A DNA stretch of 64,000 bases from Bacteroides sp. (GTDB taxonomy: Bacteria > Bacteroidota > Bacteroidia > Bacteroidales > Bacteroidaceae). The notes below the pieces were generated by a model, which did no database searches, had not been told where the DNA came from, and worked only from the letters and a program-made list of their open reading frames with translations. The DNA lies in NCBI GenBank assembly GCA_017471925.1, contig JAFURM010000055.1:1-64000 (forward strand), written 5' to 3'. This document shows, piece by piece, positions 8,255 through 16,161 of this stretch. Positions within the stretch are counted from its first letter, which is position 1, and the number at the start of each line of letters is the position of its first letter. The position numbers were made by a program, and so were the translations under genes.

Positions 8255-9124
8255 ATGGCCCGCATTGAGATAGATGAAGGCTCCGGCTTCTGTTTCGGAG
8301 TGGTCACAGCCATCAACAAGGCCGAAGAGAAACTTGCCCAAGGCGGCACGCTTTATTGTCTGGGCGACATCGTACACAACAATCGTGAAGTGGAACGCCT
8401 CAGAGAACTGGGGTTGCAGACCATCAACCACGAAGATTTTAACCGACTGCACAATGCCAAAGTGTTGCTACGTGCCCACGGAGAGCCTCCGGAGACCTAT
8501 AGTACCGCCCGATGCAACGATATAGAAATTATCGATGCCACCTGTCCTGTCGTACTCCGGCTACAAAAGAAAATCAAGCAAGAGTATGCCCAAGGAACCG
8601 ACCCCAAGAAACAGATTGTCATCTATGGCAAAAACGGACATGCCGAGGTATTGGGACTGGTGGGACAGACCAACGGGACCGCCATCGTCATCGAGAAGTT
8701 GGAAGAAGCCCGAATGCTGGACTTCAACCGGGACATCCGCCTCTACTCCCAAACAACCAAGTCTTTGGACGAGTTTCGCAAAATCGTGGAATATATCCAA
8801 GCCCACATCTCACCCGACGTCACCTTTGAGTACCATGACACTATCTGTCGGCAAGTGGCCAACCGACTTCCACACATCCGTCAGTTCGCCGCTTCTCACG
8901 ACCTGGTATTCTTCGTCAGTGGGAAGAAAAGTTCAAACGGGAAAATTCTGTTCAATGAGTGTCTGAAGGTAAACCCCAACTCTTACCTCATAGACAATGC
9001 GCTGGAAATAGACGACAAACTGCTTGACGGTGCCCAATCCATCGGCATATGCGGAGCGACATCCACCCCCAAGTGGTTGATGGAAGAGGTGGCGGAAGCC
9101 ATCAGGAAGAAATGCGGAGAATAA
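8255..9124 (+). CDS. ispH: 4-hydroxy-3-methylbut-2-enyl diphosphate reductase
   Basis: 289-aa IspH (LytB), the last enzyme of the MEP isoprenoid pathway. It reduces HMBPP to IPP and DMAPP with an oxygen-sensitive Fe-S cluster. The three cluster cysteines are in GFCFGVV, DATCPVV and ICGATSTPKW. Conserved histidines are in DIVHNN and LRAHGEPP. The start is 1 bp after the cmk stop, so the two are co-transcribed. This gene supplies substrate for the prenyl synthase encoded at 5.6-6.5 kb. Confidence 0.96.
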   Translation: MARIEIDEGSGFCFGVVTAINKAEEKLAQGGTLYCLGDIVHNNREVERLRELGLQTINHEDFNRLHNAKVLLRAHGEPPETYSTARCNDIEIIDATCPVVLRLQKKIKQEYAQGTDPKKQIVIYGKNGHAEVLGLVGQTNGTAIVIEKLEEARMLDFNRDIRLYSQTTKSLDEFRKIVEYIQAHISPDVTFEYHDTICRQVANRLPHIRQFAASHDLVFFVSGKKSSNGKILFNECLKVNPNSYLIDNALEIDDKLLDGAQSIGICGATSTPKWLMEEVAEAIRKKCGE

Positions 9125-9158
9125 TCCAATATATCCATCAAACAGACTCTCAAATAAA

Positions 9159-9190
9159 TTTGTTTCTGCCCACGGTTTGCACTATCTTTG
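9159..9190 (+). promoter_or_regulatory. pfkA promoter
   Basis: TTTG (9159-9162), a 20-bp spacer, then TATCTTTG (9183-9190): a full match to the Bacteroidales housekeeping promoter. The predicted start near 9197 gives a leader of about 30 nt to the pfkA ATG at 9227. Confidence 0.88.
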
Positions 9191-9226
9191 TGGCCGATAT
9201 AATATTAACATTAAAAGAAGATTGTT

Positions 9227-10207
9227 ATGGGAACAGTTAAGTGCATTGGCATCCTGACCTCGGGAGGAGATGCTCCCGGTATGAATGCCGCCATCCGCGC
9301 CGTGACACGCACAGCCATCTACAACGGCTTATCCGTCAAGGGTATATATAGAGGATATAAAGGTCTGGTGACCGGTGAAATCAAGGAGTTCAAGAGCCAG
9401 AACGTCAGCAACATCATCCAACAAGGAGGTACCATCCTGAAGACCGCACGCTGCAAGGAGTTCACCACTCCCGAAGGCCGGCAGCTGGCTTATGAGAACA
9501 TGAAGCGAGAAGGTATCGACGCACTGGTAGTCATCGGAGGTGACGGTTCACTGACCGGTGCCCGCATTTTTGCCCAGGAATATGACGTGCCCTGCATCGG
9601 ACTGCCCGGTACGATAGACAACGATCTGTATGGCACCGATACGACCATTGGCTACGACACCGCGCTGAATACCATTCTGGATGCTGTGGACAAAATCCGC
9701 GACACGGCCACTTCACACGAGCGTCTTTTCTTCGTTGAAGTCATGGGACGCGATGCCGGTTTCCTAGCCCTAAACGGAGCTATCGCTTCGGGTGCAGAGG
9801 CCGCCATCATCCCCGAATTCAACACCGAGGTAGACCAGTTGGAAGACTTCATCAAGAACGGATTCCGAAAATCCAAGAACAGCAGCATCGTACTGGTAGC
9901 CGAGAGCGAACTGACCGGTGGAGCCATGCATTATGCCGAGCGCGTGAAGAACGAATATCCGCAATACGATGTGCGTGTCACCATCCTTGGCCACTTGCAG
10001 CGCGGTGGAAGTCCCACAGCCCACGACCGCATTCTGGCCAGCCGACTCGGTGCAGCCGCCATTGATGCCATCATTGACGGACAGCGCAACATCATGATTG
10101 GCATCGAGCATGACGAAATCGTCCACGTCCCCTTCACCAAAGCTATCAAGAACGACAAACCCATCAAGAAGGAACTGGTAAACGTGTTGCGTGCACTGTC
10201 CATCTGA
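9227..10207 (+). CDS. pfkA: ATP-dependent 6-phosphofructokinase
   Basis: 326-aa PfkA, which converts fructose 6-phosphate to fructose 1,6-bisphosphate. Motifs: [15 protein letters not shown] (ATP site), GGDGSLTGA, catalytic PGTIDNDL, and [14 protein letters not shown]. The residue after GGD is Gly, the state associated with ATP rather than pyrophosphate use in this family. Length equals the standard bacterial form. Its own promoter lies just upstream and an inverted repeat follows the stop. Confidence 0.95.
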   Translation: MGTVKCIGILTSGGDAPGMNAAIRAVTRTAIYNGLSVKGIYRGYKGLVTGEIKEFKSQNVSNIIQQGGTILKTARCKEFTTPEGRQLAYENMKREGIDALVVIGGDGSLTGARIFAQEYDVPCIGLPGTIDNDLYGTDTTIGYDTALNTILDAVDKIRDTATSHERLFFVEVMGRDAGFLALNGAIASGAEAAIIPEFNTEVDQLEDFIKNGFRKSKNSSIVLVAESELTGGAMHYAERVKNEYPQYDVRVTILGHLQRGGSPTAHDRILASRLGAAAIDAIIDGQRNIMIGIEHDEIVHVPFTKAIKNDKPIKKELVNVLRALSI

Positions 10208-10218
10208 TCCTTCATACC

Positions 10219-10279
10219 CAGAGACACAAAGACACATAGGGCTTCTCCTTTCATCTACCGCCGTGCCTTTGTGTCTCTG
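10219..10279. repeat. 13-bp inverted repeat after pfkA
   Basis: CAGAGACACAAAG (10219-10231) pairs perfectly with CTTTGTGTCTCTG (10267-10279) around a 35-nt loop. There is no T tract, so it is not a classical terminator. It fills most of the gap between pfkA and the GH43-GH28 gene. A dispersed intergenic repeat is likely, but no second copy was seen in this window. Confidence 0.8.
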
Positions 10280-10321
10280 TTTGCTAAAAGGAAACACATT
10301 CATACCTTATAATTTCCAATC

Positions 10322-13171
10322 ATGCAAAAGCACATCCTACTCCTCCTTCTCACACTATCATGGGCATTGGCCGGCCATAGTCAGGAAAACGTTACCCGAT
10401 GGGGCGACCAACGAAACGGTTCCTACATGAACCCCATACTAAATGCCGACTTCTCCGACCCTGACATCATCCGGGTGGACAGCACCTACTACATGGTAGC
10501 CTCCGATTTCCATTTCATAGGAATGCAGGTACTCAGATCCTACGATATGGTAAACTGGGAATATGTCTCCCAAATCTACCGCCGCTTTGACTTCCCTGCC
10601 TGGGAGAAGAACGGACGATATGCCGGTGGTTCATGGGCTCCGGCTATCCGTCATCACCAAGGACGGTTCTACGTTTACTTCTGCACCCCCGACGAAGGGC
10701 TGTTCATGGCCACGGCCACTAAGGCAGAGGGTCCCTGGAGCGAACTTCATCTGGTGAAAGCAATCGAGAAATGGGAAGATCCCTGCCCGTTTTGGGATGA
10801 AGACGGACAAGCCTACCTCTGCAGAAGCAAACACCGGGCCGGTCCCATCATCATCCACAAGATGAGCAATGACGGGAAACAGTTGCTGGACGAAGGCCGG
10901 ACGGTATATACCGGCCCTGTAGCAGAAGGTCCCAAAATGTACAAACGCAATGGATTCTATTACATTTCTATTCCCGAAGGAGGAGTAGGCGAAGGCTGGC
11001 AGACCATCCTGCGCTCCAGGAACATCTACGGTCCTTATGAAAGCAGGAGAGTATTGGAACAAGGCAGTACCCCCATCAATGGCCCTCACCAAGGTGCCAT
11101 TGTCCAGTCTCATACCGGAGAGTGGTGGTTCTATCATTTCCAGCACGACGGTGCATTGGGAAGAGTCACCCACCTCCAACCTATGCATTGGGCTGAAGAC
11201 TGGCCGGTAATCGGTGTAGACCAAGACCGCAACGGTGTGGGCGAACCGGTAGTCATGTGGTCCTCTCCGCTCCCCTCGCGGGAATGCAGGTTACAGACCA
11301 GTGACCATTTCGATTCTCCCATCCTCGCCCTGCAATGGCAATGGAATCACAATCCTGTAGACGAAGCCTGGTCTCTGACTGAACATCCCGGACACCTGAC
11401 GCTCCACGCCCTGCAGTCGCCTGACTTCAGAAATGCCCGCAACACACTGACCCAAAAGTGTATGGGCTACAACAGCCAGGCAACGACCGACATTGACCTT
11501 CGCTACATGACAGAGGGACAGCGTTGCGGTCTGGCCTGCATGGGCAAGGCCAATCACATCTTGGGTATACGGAAAGAAAACGGGAGGAAAGAACTCTACC
11601 TCTCCAACGACACTGTAGAAAAACAGCTCTGCGCCTGGGAAGGCGAGGACATCCGCCTGCGTCTGGATTTCAACATGAAGAGAAGCGAACTGACTTTCTC
11701 CTACAGCACAGATGGCCGGACATTCATTCCCATCGATACGGTTCTTCCCGCCCGATTCGGACACTGGAAAGGGGTGCGTCCTGCCCTGTTCTGTTACAAC
11801 ACCCGCCAGAACACCGGCCAAGCTCTCTTCCGCCACTTCGACTATCACCATGACGGGCCGGCACCCACAACAGCAAATGAGATGGAACAGATAGTCAGAA
11901 ACATCGCAACCACTTGCTTCCCCGACAGGGAGATAACGGTAGAAAAACGCGCCTCCACCAACGACCGTCAACTGCTACAAGCGGCCATCGACTCCTGTTC
12001 ACTGATAGGAGGAGGACGCGTCACCGTCAAAGAGGGTACCTACCTCCTGAACGGCAACCTCTTGCTGAAGAGCGATGTAAACCTACACTTGGAAGCCGGT
12101 GCTACCCTGCTGTTCAGCGGAGTGGCCGATGATTTCCTGCCCGTCGTACAAAGTCGGTGGGAAGGAACCGAACTTTATGGCCACTCACCGATGATTTATG
12201 CACTCCATGCCCAGAACATCGCCATCACCGGTAAGGGCACCATTGACGCACAAGGAGGAAAAGAGTTTGCCGCATGGGCTGCCAAGGAAGCCCCCGACCG
12301 AGACAGGCTGCGCGAGATGGGCGAACAACTCACACCACTCCATCAACGTATTTTTGGGAAAGGAACCATCCTGCGTCCTTCATGCATACAGTTCATCGGC
12401 TGTTCACGCATCCTCATCCAGGATGTCACCATCAAAAACTCTCCATTCTGGACCATCCACCCTGTCTATTGCGACAACGTGATTGTCCGGGGAGTCACCA
12501 TAGACAGTCATTATCCCAACAACGACGGATGCGACCCTGAGTCTACCTCCAATGTCTTGATTGAACACTGCACCTTCCGCACCGGAGATGACGCCATAGC
12601 CATCAAGTCCGGACGCGACAACGACGGACGCAACATTGGTCGCCCCTCCAAGAATATCGTCATCCGCCATTGTCTGTTCCGTTCGGAATGCAACGGCCTG
12701 TGCATCGGAAGCGAAATGTCCGGCGGAGTGGAGAACGTGTTCATGCACGACATCCGCATCGGAACTGTCAAGAACGCCATCTATTTCAAGTCCAACCGCG
12801 ACCGTGGCGGCTATATTCGCCGGGTATGGGTGAACGACATCACGGTGGAGCGCGCACACGGAGCCATCCTGCGCTTCGAGGCCAACTATTTCGGCTACCG
12901 AGGAGGCAACCACGCCACCTCCTACGAAAACTTCACCATACGTAACGTCGAGGCCCGACAGGCAGACAACTATGCCCTGTTCATGGATGGTTATGAGGAG
13001 AAGCCCATTACCGACATCCTCATCGAGCACTTCACCGTACATCAGGCCCGACAGGCCCACTACCTGAAATGTACGGAGAAAATCTGCCTGAAAAAGGTAT
13101 TCGTCAATGGAAAAGAACTGCCCGAACATCCGGAGGAGCACAAGGAGAGAGTCACTTTGGACATCTATTGA
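10322..13171 (+). CDS. Secreted GH43-GH28 fusion glycosidase
   Basis: 949-aa exported enzyme with signal MQKHILLLLLTLSWALAGHS. Residues about 35-320 form a GH43 five-blade propeller with the expected acids (NADFSDPDIIR, EDPCPFWDEDG, AEGPKMYKRNG). About 330-520 resembles the concanavalin-like C-terminal domain of GH43 beta-xylosidases. About 545-930 is a GH28 beta-helix (DGCDPES near 735, TGDDAIAIKSG near 755). GH43 enzymes usually cut arabinose or xylose linkages and GH28 cuts galacturonan, so the pair suggests pectic side-chain and backbone cleavage in one chain (inference). The GH28 half lacks the usual GHG and RIK motifs. Confidence 0.9.
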   Translation: MQKHILLLLLTLSWALAGHSQENVTRWGDQRNGSYMNPILNADFSDPDIIRVDSTYYMVASDFHFIGMQVLRSYDMVNWEYVSQIYRRFDFPAWEKNGRYAGGSWAPAIRHHQGRFYVYFCTPDEGLFMATATKAEGPWSELHLVKAIEKWEDPCPFWDEDGQAYLCRSKHRAGPIIIHKMSNDGKQLLDEGRTVYTGPVAEGPKMYKRNGFYYISIPEGGVGEGWQTILRSRNIYGPYESRRVLEQGSTPINGPHQGAIVQSHTGEWWFYHFQHDGALGRVTHLQPMHWAEDWPVIGVDQDRNGVGEPVVMWSSPLPSRECRLQTSDHFDSPILALQWQWNHNPVDEAWSLTEHPGHLTLHALQSPDFRNARNTLTQKCMGYNSQATTDIDLRYMTEGQRCGLACMGKANHILGIRKENGRKELYLSNDTVEKQLCAWEGEDIRLRLDFNMKRSELTFSYSTDGRTFIPIDTVLPARFGHWKGVRPALFCYNTRQNTGQALFRHFDYHHDGPAPTTANEMEQIVRNIATTCFPDREITVEKRASTNDRQLLQAAIDSCSLIGGGRVTVKEGTYLLNGNLLLKSDVNLHLEAGATLLFSGVADDFLPVVQSRWEGTELYGHSPMIYALHAQNIAITGKGTIDAQGGKEFAAWAAKEAPDRDRLREMGEQLTPLHQRIFGKGTILRPSCIQFIGCSRILIQDVTIKNSPFWTIHPVYCDNVIVRGVTIDSHYPNNDGCDPESTSNVLIEHCTFRTGDDAIAIKSGRDNDGRNIGRPSKNIVIRHCLFRSECNGLCIGSEMSGGVENVFMHDIRIGTVKNAIYFKSNRDRGGYIRRVWVNDITVERAHGAILRFEANYFGYRGGNHATSYENFTIRNVEARQADNYALFMDGYEEKPITDILIEHFTVHQARQAHYLKCTEKICLKKVFVNGKELPEHPEEHKERVTLDIY

Positions 13172-13379
13172 CAGGACAGCCCTTATGCTCGCTTAGGAAG
13201 AGGTACAATCATCCGAAAGATTCCCGGATAGGGGAAACTTTTATCCACAAAGCAATCCACAAGTTTTTCGTTTGGGGAAACTTTTTCAGGTCACCAAAGT
13301 CATAACCAACTGATTATCAATATACCGCTTATTCGAAGTGGAAAACTTAGGCCTTGTTGATAAAAAACAGGATGATTAT
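13172..13379. other. Gene-free leader region upstream of the ribonucleotide reductase
   Basis: No gene is seen. The block contains the direct repeat GGGGAAACTTTT at 13231-13242 and 13274-13285, a perfect DnaA-type box (listed separately), and AT-rich DNA leading to the promoter at 13380. I looked for a cobalamin riboswitch, given the B12-dependent enzyme downstream, and did not find the conserved B12 box. Confidence 0.6.
13241..13249 (+). promoter_or_regulatory. DnaA-type box
   Basis: TTATCCACA is an exact match to the classical DnaA 9-mer. A weaker relative (CAATCCACA) follows at 13252-13260. It lies about 130 bp upstream of the promoter of the ribonucleotide reductase gene. Control of nrd genes by DnaA is known in E. 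coli; here it is only suggested by position. Confidence 0.4.
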
Positions 13380-13410
13380 TTTGTCAGTTAGAAAAACATT
13401 CATAGTTTTG
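13380..13410 (+). promoter_or_regulatory. Ribonucleotide reductase promoter
   Basis: TTTG (13380-13383), a 19-bp spacer, then TAGTTTTG (13403-13410), a full Bacteroidales-type promoter. Transcription would start near 13417, giving a leader of about 75 nt before the GTG start. Confidence 0.85.
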
Positions 13411-13491
13411 CAAACACATTTGTTGCCAATAAGCAAGACTTCTACACACCTTACTTATTTATGCAAATCAATCTAAGAAAAATAGCACACT

Positions 13492-16029
13492 GTGGAAAAG
13501 AAAACGTATTCCTATGAAGAAGCCTACGAAGCCTCATTGAAGTACTTCCAAGGCGATGAACTGGCTGCCAGAGTTTGGGTAAACAAATATGCAGTCAAGG
13601 ACTCCTTCGGCAACATCTATGAGAAGTCGCCCGAAGACATGCATTGGCGAATTGCCAATGAAGTGGCACGCATTGAAGCCAAGTATCCCAACCCGTTGAA
13701 TGCTGAGGAACTCTTCCAACTGCTGGATCACTTCAAGTACATTGTTCCTCAGGGAAGTCCCATGACCGGCATCGGTAACAACCACCAGGTCGCTTCCCTA
13801 TCCAACTGCTTCGTCATCGGCGTAGACGGCAAGGCCGATTCCTATGGAGCCATCTTCAAGGTAGACGAGGAGCAGGTACAACTGATGAAACGACGTGGCG
13901 GCGTAGGACACGACCTTTCGCACATCCGTCCCAAAGGTTCACCGGTGAAGAACTCGGCACTGACCTCAACCGGCCTGGTGCCTTTCATGGAGCGTTACTC
14001 CAACTCCACCCGCGAAGTGGCCCAAGACGGACGACGTGGTGCACTGATGTTGAGTGTATCCATCAAGCACCCTGACTCTGAGGCATTCATCGATGCCAAG
14101 ATGACGGAAGGCAAGGTGACCGGTGCCAATGTATCCGTGAAATTGGATGACGAGTTCATGCAGGCTGCCATCGAAGGCAAGCCCTACATCCAGCAATACC
14201 CCATCACGGGAGCCGACCCCATCTGTCAAAAGGAGATTGATGCCTCCGCACTTTGGAAGAAGATTGTACACAACGCCTGGAAATCGGCCGAACCGGGTGT
14301 ACTTTTCTGGGACACCATTCTCAGGGAGTCCGTACCCGACTGTTATGCCGACCTTGGCTATCGCACGGTATCCACCAATCCCTGCGGTGAAATTCCCCTA
14401 TGTCCCTACGACTCCTGCCGTCTGTTGGCCATCAACCTTTATTCCTATGTGGTCAACCCCTTCAAGGAAGATGCCTATTTCGATTTCGACCTCTTCAAGA
14501 AGCACGTGGCACTGGCACAGCGCATCATGGACGACATCATCGACCTTGAGCTGGAGAAAATCGAACGCATCCTGGAAAAAGTAGATACCGACCCCGAAAG
14601 TCTGGACGTGAAGCAGACAGAGCGTACCTTGTGGGAAAAGATATACAAGAAGAGTGGCCAGGGCCGTCGTACAGGCGTAGGCATCACGGCCGAAGGCGAT
14701 ATGCTGGCTGCACTGGGACTGCGCTACGGCACTGAAGAGGCCACCTCCTTCTCCGAGAAGGTGCACCAGACTGTAGCCCTGAGCGCCTACCGCTCTTCCG
14801 TAGTCATGGCCAAGGAGCGTGGCGCATTCGAAATCTACGACACAGAACGCGAGAAAGCCAACCCCTTCATCAACCGTCTGCGTGAAGCCGACCCCGAACT
14901 CTATGAGGAGATGAAGCAATATGGCCGACGCAACATCGCCTGTCTCACCATTGCCCCGACAGGCACCACCAGTCTGATGACCCAGACGACTTCAGGTATT
15001 GAGCCGGTGTTCCTCCCCGTCTACAAGCGCCGCCGCAAGGTCAATCCCAATGACACCAATGTACATGTGGACTTCGTGGATGAAACCGGAGACGCTTTTG
15101 AAGAGTACATCGTATTCCACCCCAAGTTCGTCACCTGGATGGAAGCCCAAGGACTGAACCCCGCCAAGAAATATAGCCAAGAGGAGATAGACGTCCTGGT
15201 AGCACGTTCACCTTATTATAAAGCAACTTCCAACGACGTAGACTGGCTGATGAAGGTGAAGATGCAGGGACGCATTCAGAAATGGGTGGACCACTCCATC
15301 AGTGTCACCATCAACCTGCCGAGCGATGTCAGCGAAGAACTGGTGAACCGCCTCTACGTGGAAGCCTGGAAGTCGGGCTGCAAGGGTTGCACCGTCTATC
15401 GCGACGGTTCCCGTTCGGGTGTGCTCATCTCCACCAAGAGCGACAAGAAGGAGGAACTGCCCCCCTGCAAGCCGCCTACGGTAGTGGAAACCCGTCCGAA
15501 GGTGCTGTATGCCGACGTGGTACGCTTCCAGAACAACAAGGAGAAGTGGGTGGCCTTCGTAGGTCTGCTGGATGGTCATCCCTACGAAATCTTCACCGGT
15601 GTGCTGGATGACGACGAAGGCATCGTATTACCCAAGAATGTTGTTTCGGGCCACATCATCAAGAACATAGACGAGAACGGCAACAAACGTTATGACTTCC
15701 AGTTCGAGAACAAGCGAGGCTACAAAGTGACCATCGAGGGTCTCTCCGAGAAGTTCAACAAAGAGTACTGGAACTATGCCAAGCTCATCTCCGGTGTGCT
15801 CCGCTACCGCATGCCCATCGAGCAGGTCATGAAACTGGTTTCTTCCCTGCAACTGGACAGCGAAAGCATCAACACCTGGAAGAACGGCGTGGAACGCGCC
15901 CTCAAGAAATATGTCCTGGATGGGACAGAAGCCAAGGGACAGAAATGTCCGAACTGCGGCAACGAGACCCTGGTCTACCAGGAAGGTTGCCTCATCTGCA
16001 AGACTTGCGGTGCTTCACGTTGCGGATAA
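13492..16029 (+). CDS. nrdJ: Adenosylcobalamin-dependent (class II) ribonucleotide reductase
   Basis: 845-aa class II reductase that makes deoxyribonucleotides using adenosylcobalamin, so it works with or without oxygen. Markers: TNPCGEIPLCPYDSCRL (active-site loop), APTGTTSLMTQTTSGIEPVF, and GCKGCTVYRDGSRSGV. The C-terminus carries a cysteine-rich tail (CPNCGNETLVYQEGC, then CKTCGASRCG) suited to metal binding and disulfide reduction. The start is GTG at 13492, giving MEKKTYSYEEA; no ATG is better placed. It is monocistronic between its own promoter and a hairpin at 16078-16139. Confidence 0.94.
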   Translation: MEKKTYSYEEAYEASLKYFQGDELAARVWVNKYAVKDSFGNIYEKSPEDMHWRIANEVARIEAKYPNPLNAEELFQLLDHFKYIVPQGSPMTGIGNNHQVASLSNCFVIGVDGKADSYGAIFKVDEEQVQLMKRRGGVGHDLSHIRPKGSPVKNSALTSTGLVPFMERYSNSTREVAQDGRRGALMLSVSIKHPDSEAFIDAKMTEGKVTGANVSVKLDDEFMQAAIEGKPYIQQYPITGADPICQKEIDASALWKKIVHNAWKSAEPGVLFWDTILRESVPDCYADLGYRTVSTNPCGEIPLCPYDSCRLLAINLYSYVVNPFKEDAYFDFDLFKKHVALAQRIMDDIIDLELEKIERILEKVDTDPESLDVKQTERTLWEKIYKKSGQGRRTGVGITAEGDMLAALGLRYGTEEATSFSEKVHQTVALSAYRSSVVMAKERGAFEIYDTEREKANPFINRLREADPELYEEMKQYGRRNIACLTIAPTGTTSLMTQTTSGIEPVFLPVYKRRRKVNPNDTNVHVDFVDETGDAFEEYIVFHPKFVTWMEAQGLNPAKKYSQEEIDVLVARSPYYKATSNDVDWLMKVKMQGRIQKWVDHSISVTINLPSDVSEELVNRLYVEAWKSGCKGCTVYRDGSRSGVLISTKSDKKEELPPCKPPTVVETRPKVLYADVVRFQNNKEKWVAFVGLLDGHPYEIFTGVLDDDEGIVLPKNVVSGHIIKNIDENGNKRYDFQFENKRGYKVTIEGLSEKFNKEYWNYAKLISGVLRYRMPIEQVMKLVSSLQLDSESINTWKNGVERALKKYVLDGTEAKGQKCPNCGNETLVYQEGCLICKTCGASRCG

Positions 16030-16077
16030 ATCTGCCGTTTGCACAAACGTTTGCATACTTTTTTATTGATTTAGGAT

Positions 16078-16139
16078 ACGATAGCTGCACTACCATGCCG
16101 GATTTTTCCCTAAACTTGCATGGCTATTGCAGCTATCGT
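16078..16139 (+). terminator. Hairpin between nrdJ and the amylomaltase gene
   Basis: The left arm (16078-16098) and right arm (16118-16139) pair through ACGATAGCTGCA and CCATGC, with a small internal loop between the two paired blocks. The stem exceeds 18 bp. There is no strong T tract, so it may be a weak terminator for nrdJ or a structured leader for the gene starting at 16162. A 10-bp palindrome CAAACGTTTG lies just before it (16044-16053). Confidence 0.6.
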
Positions 16140-16161
16140 CATTTCATAAAAATTAGATATT

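Noticed and set aside
13172-13491. Cobalamin riboswitch before the B12-dependent reductase
   Set aside because: No B12-box-like sequence or matching fold could be found by eye. A covariance search for the cobalamin riboswitch would settle this.
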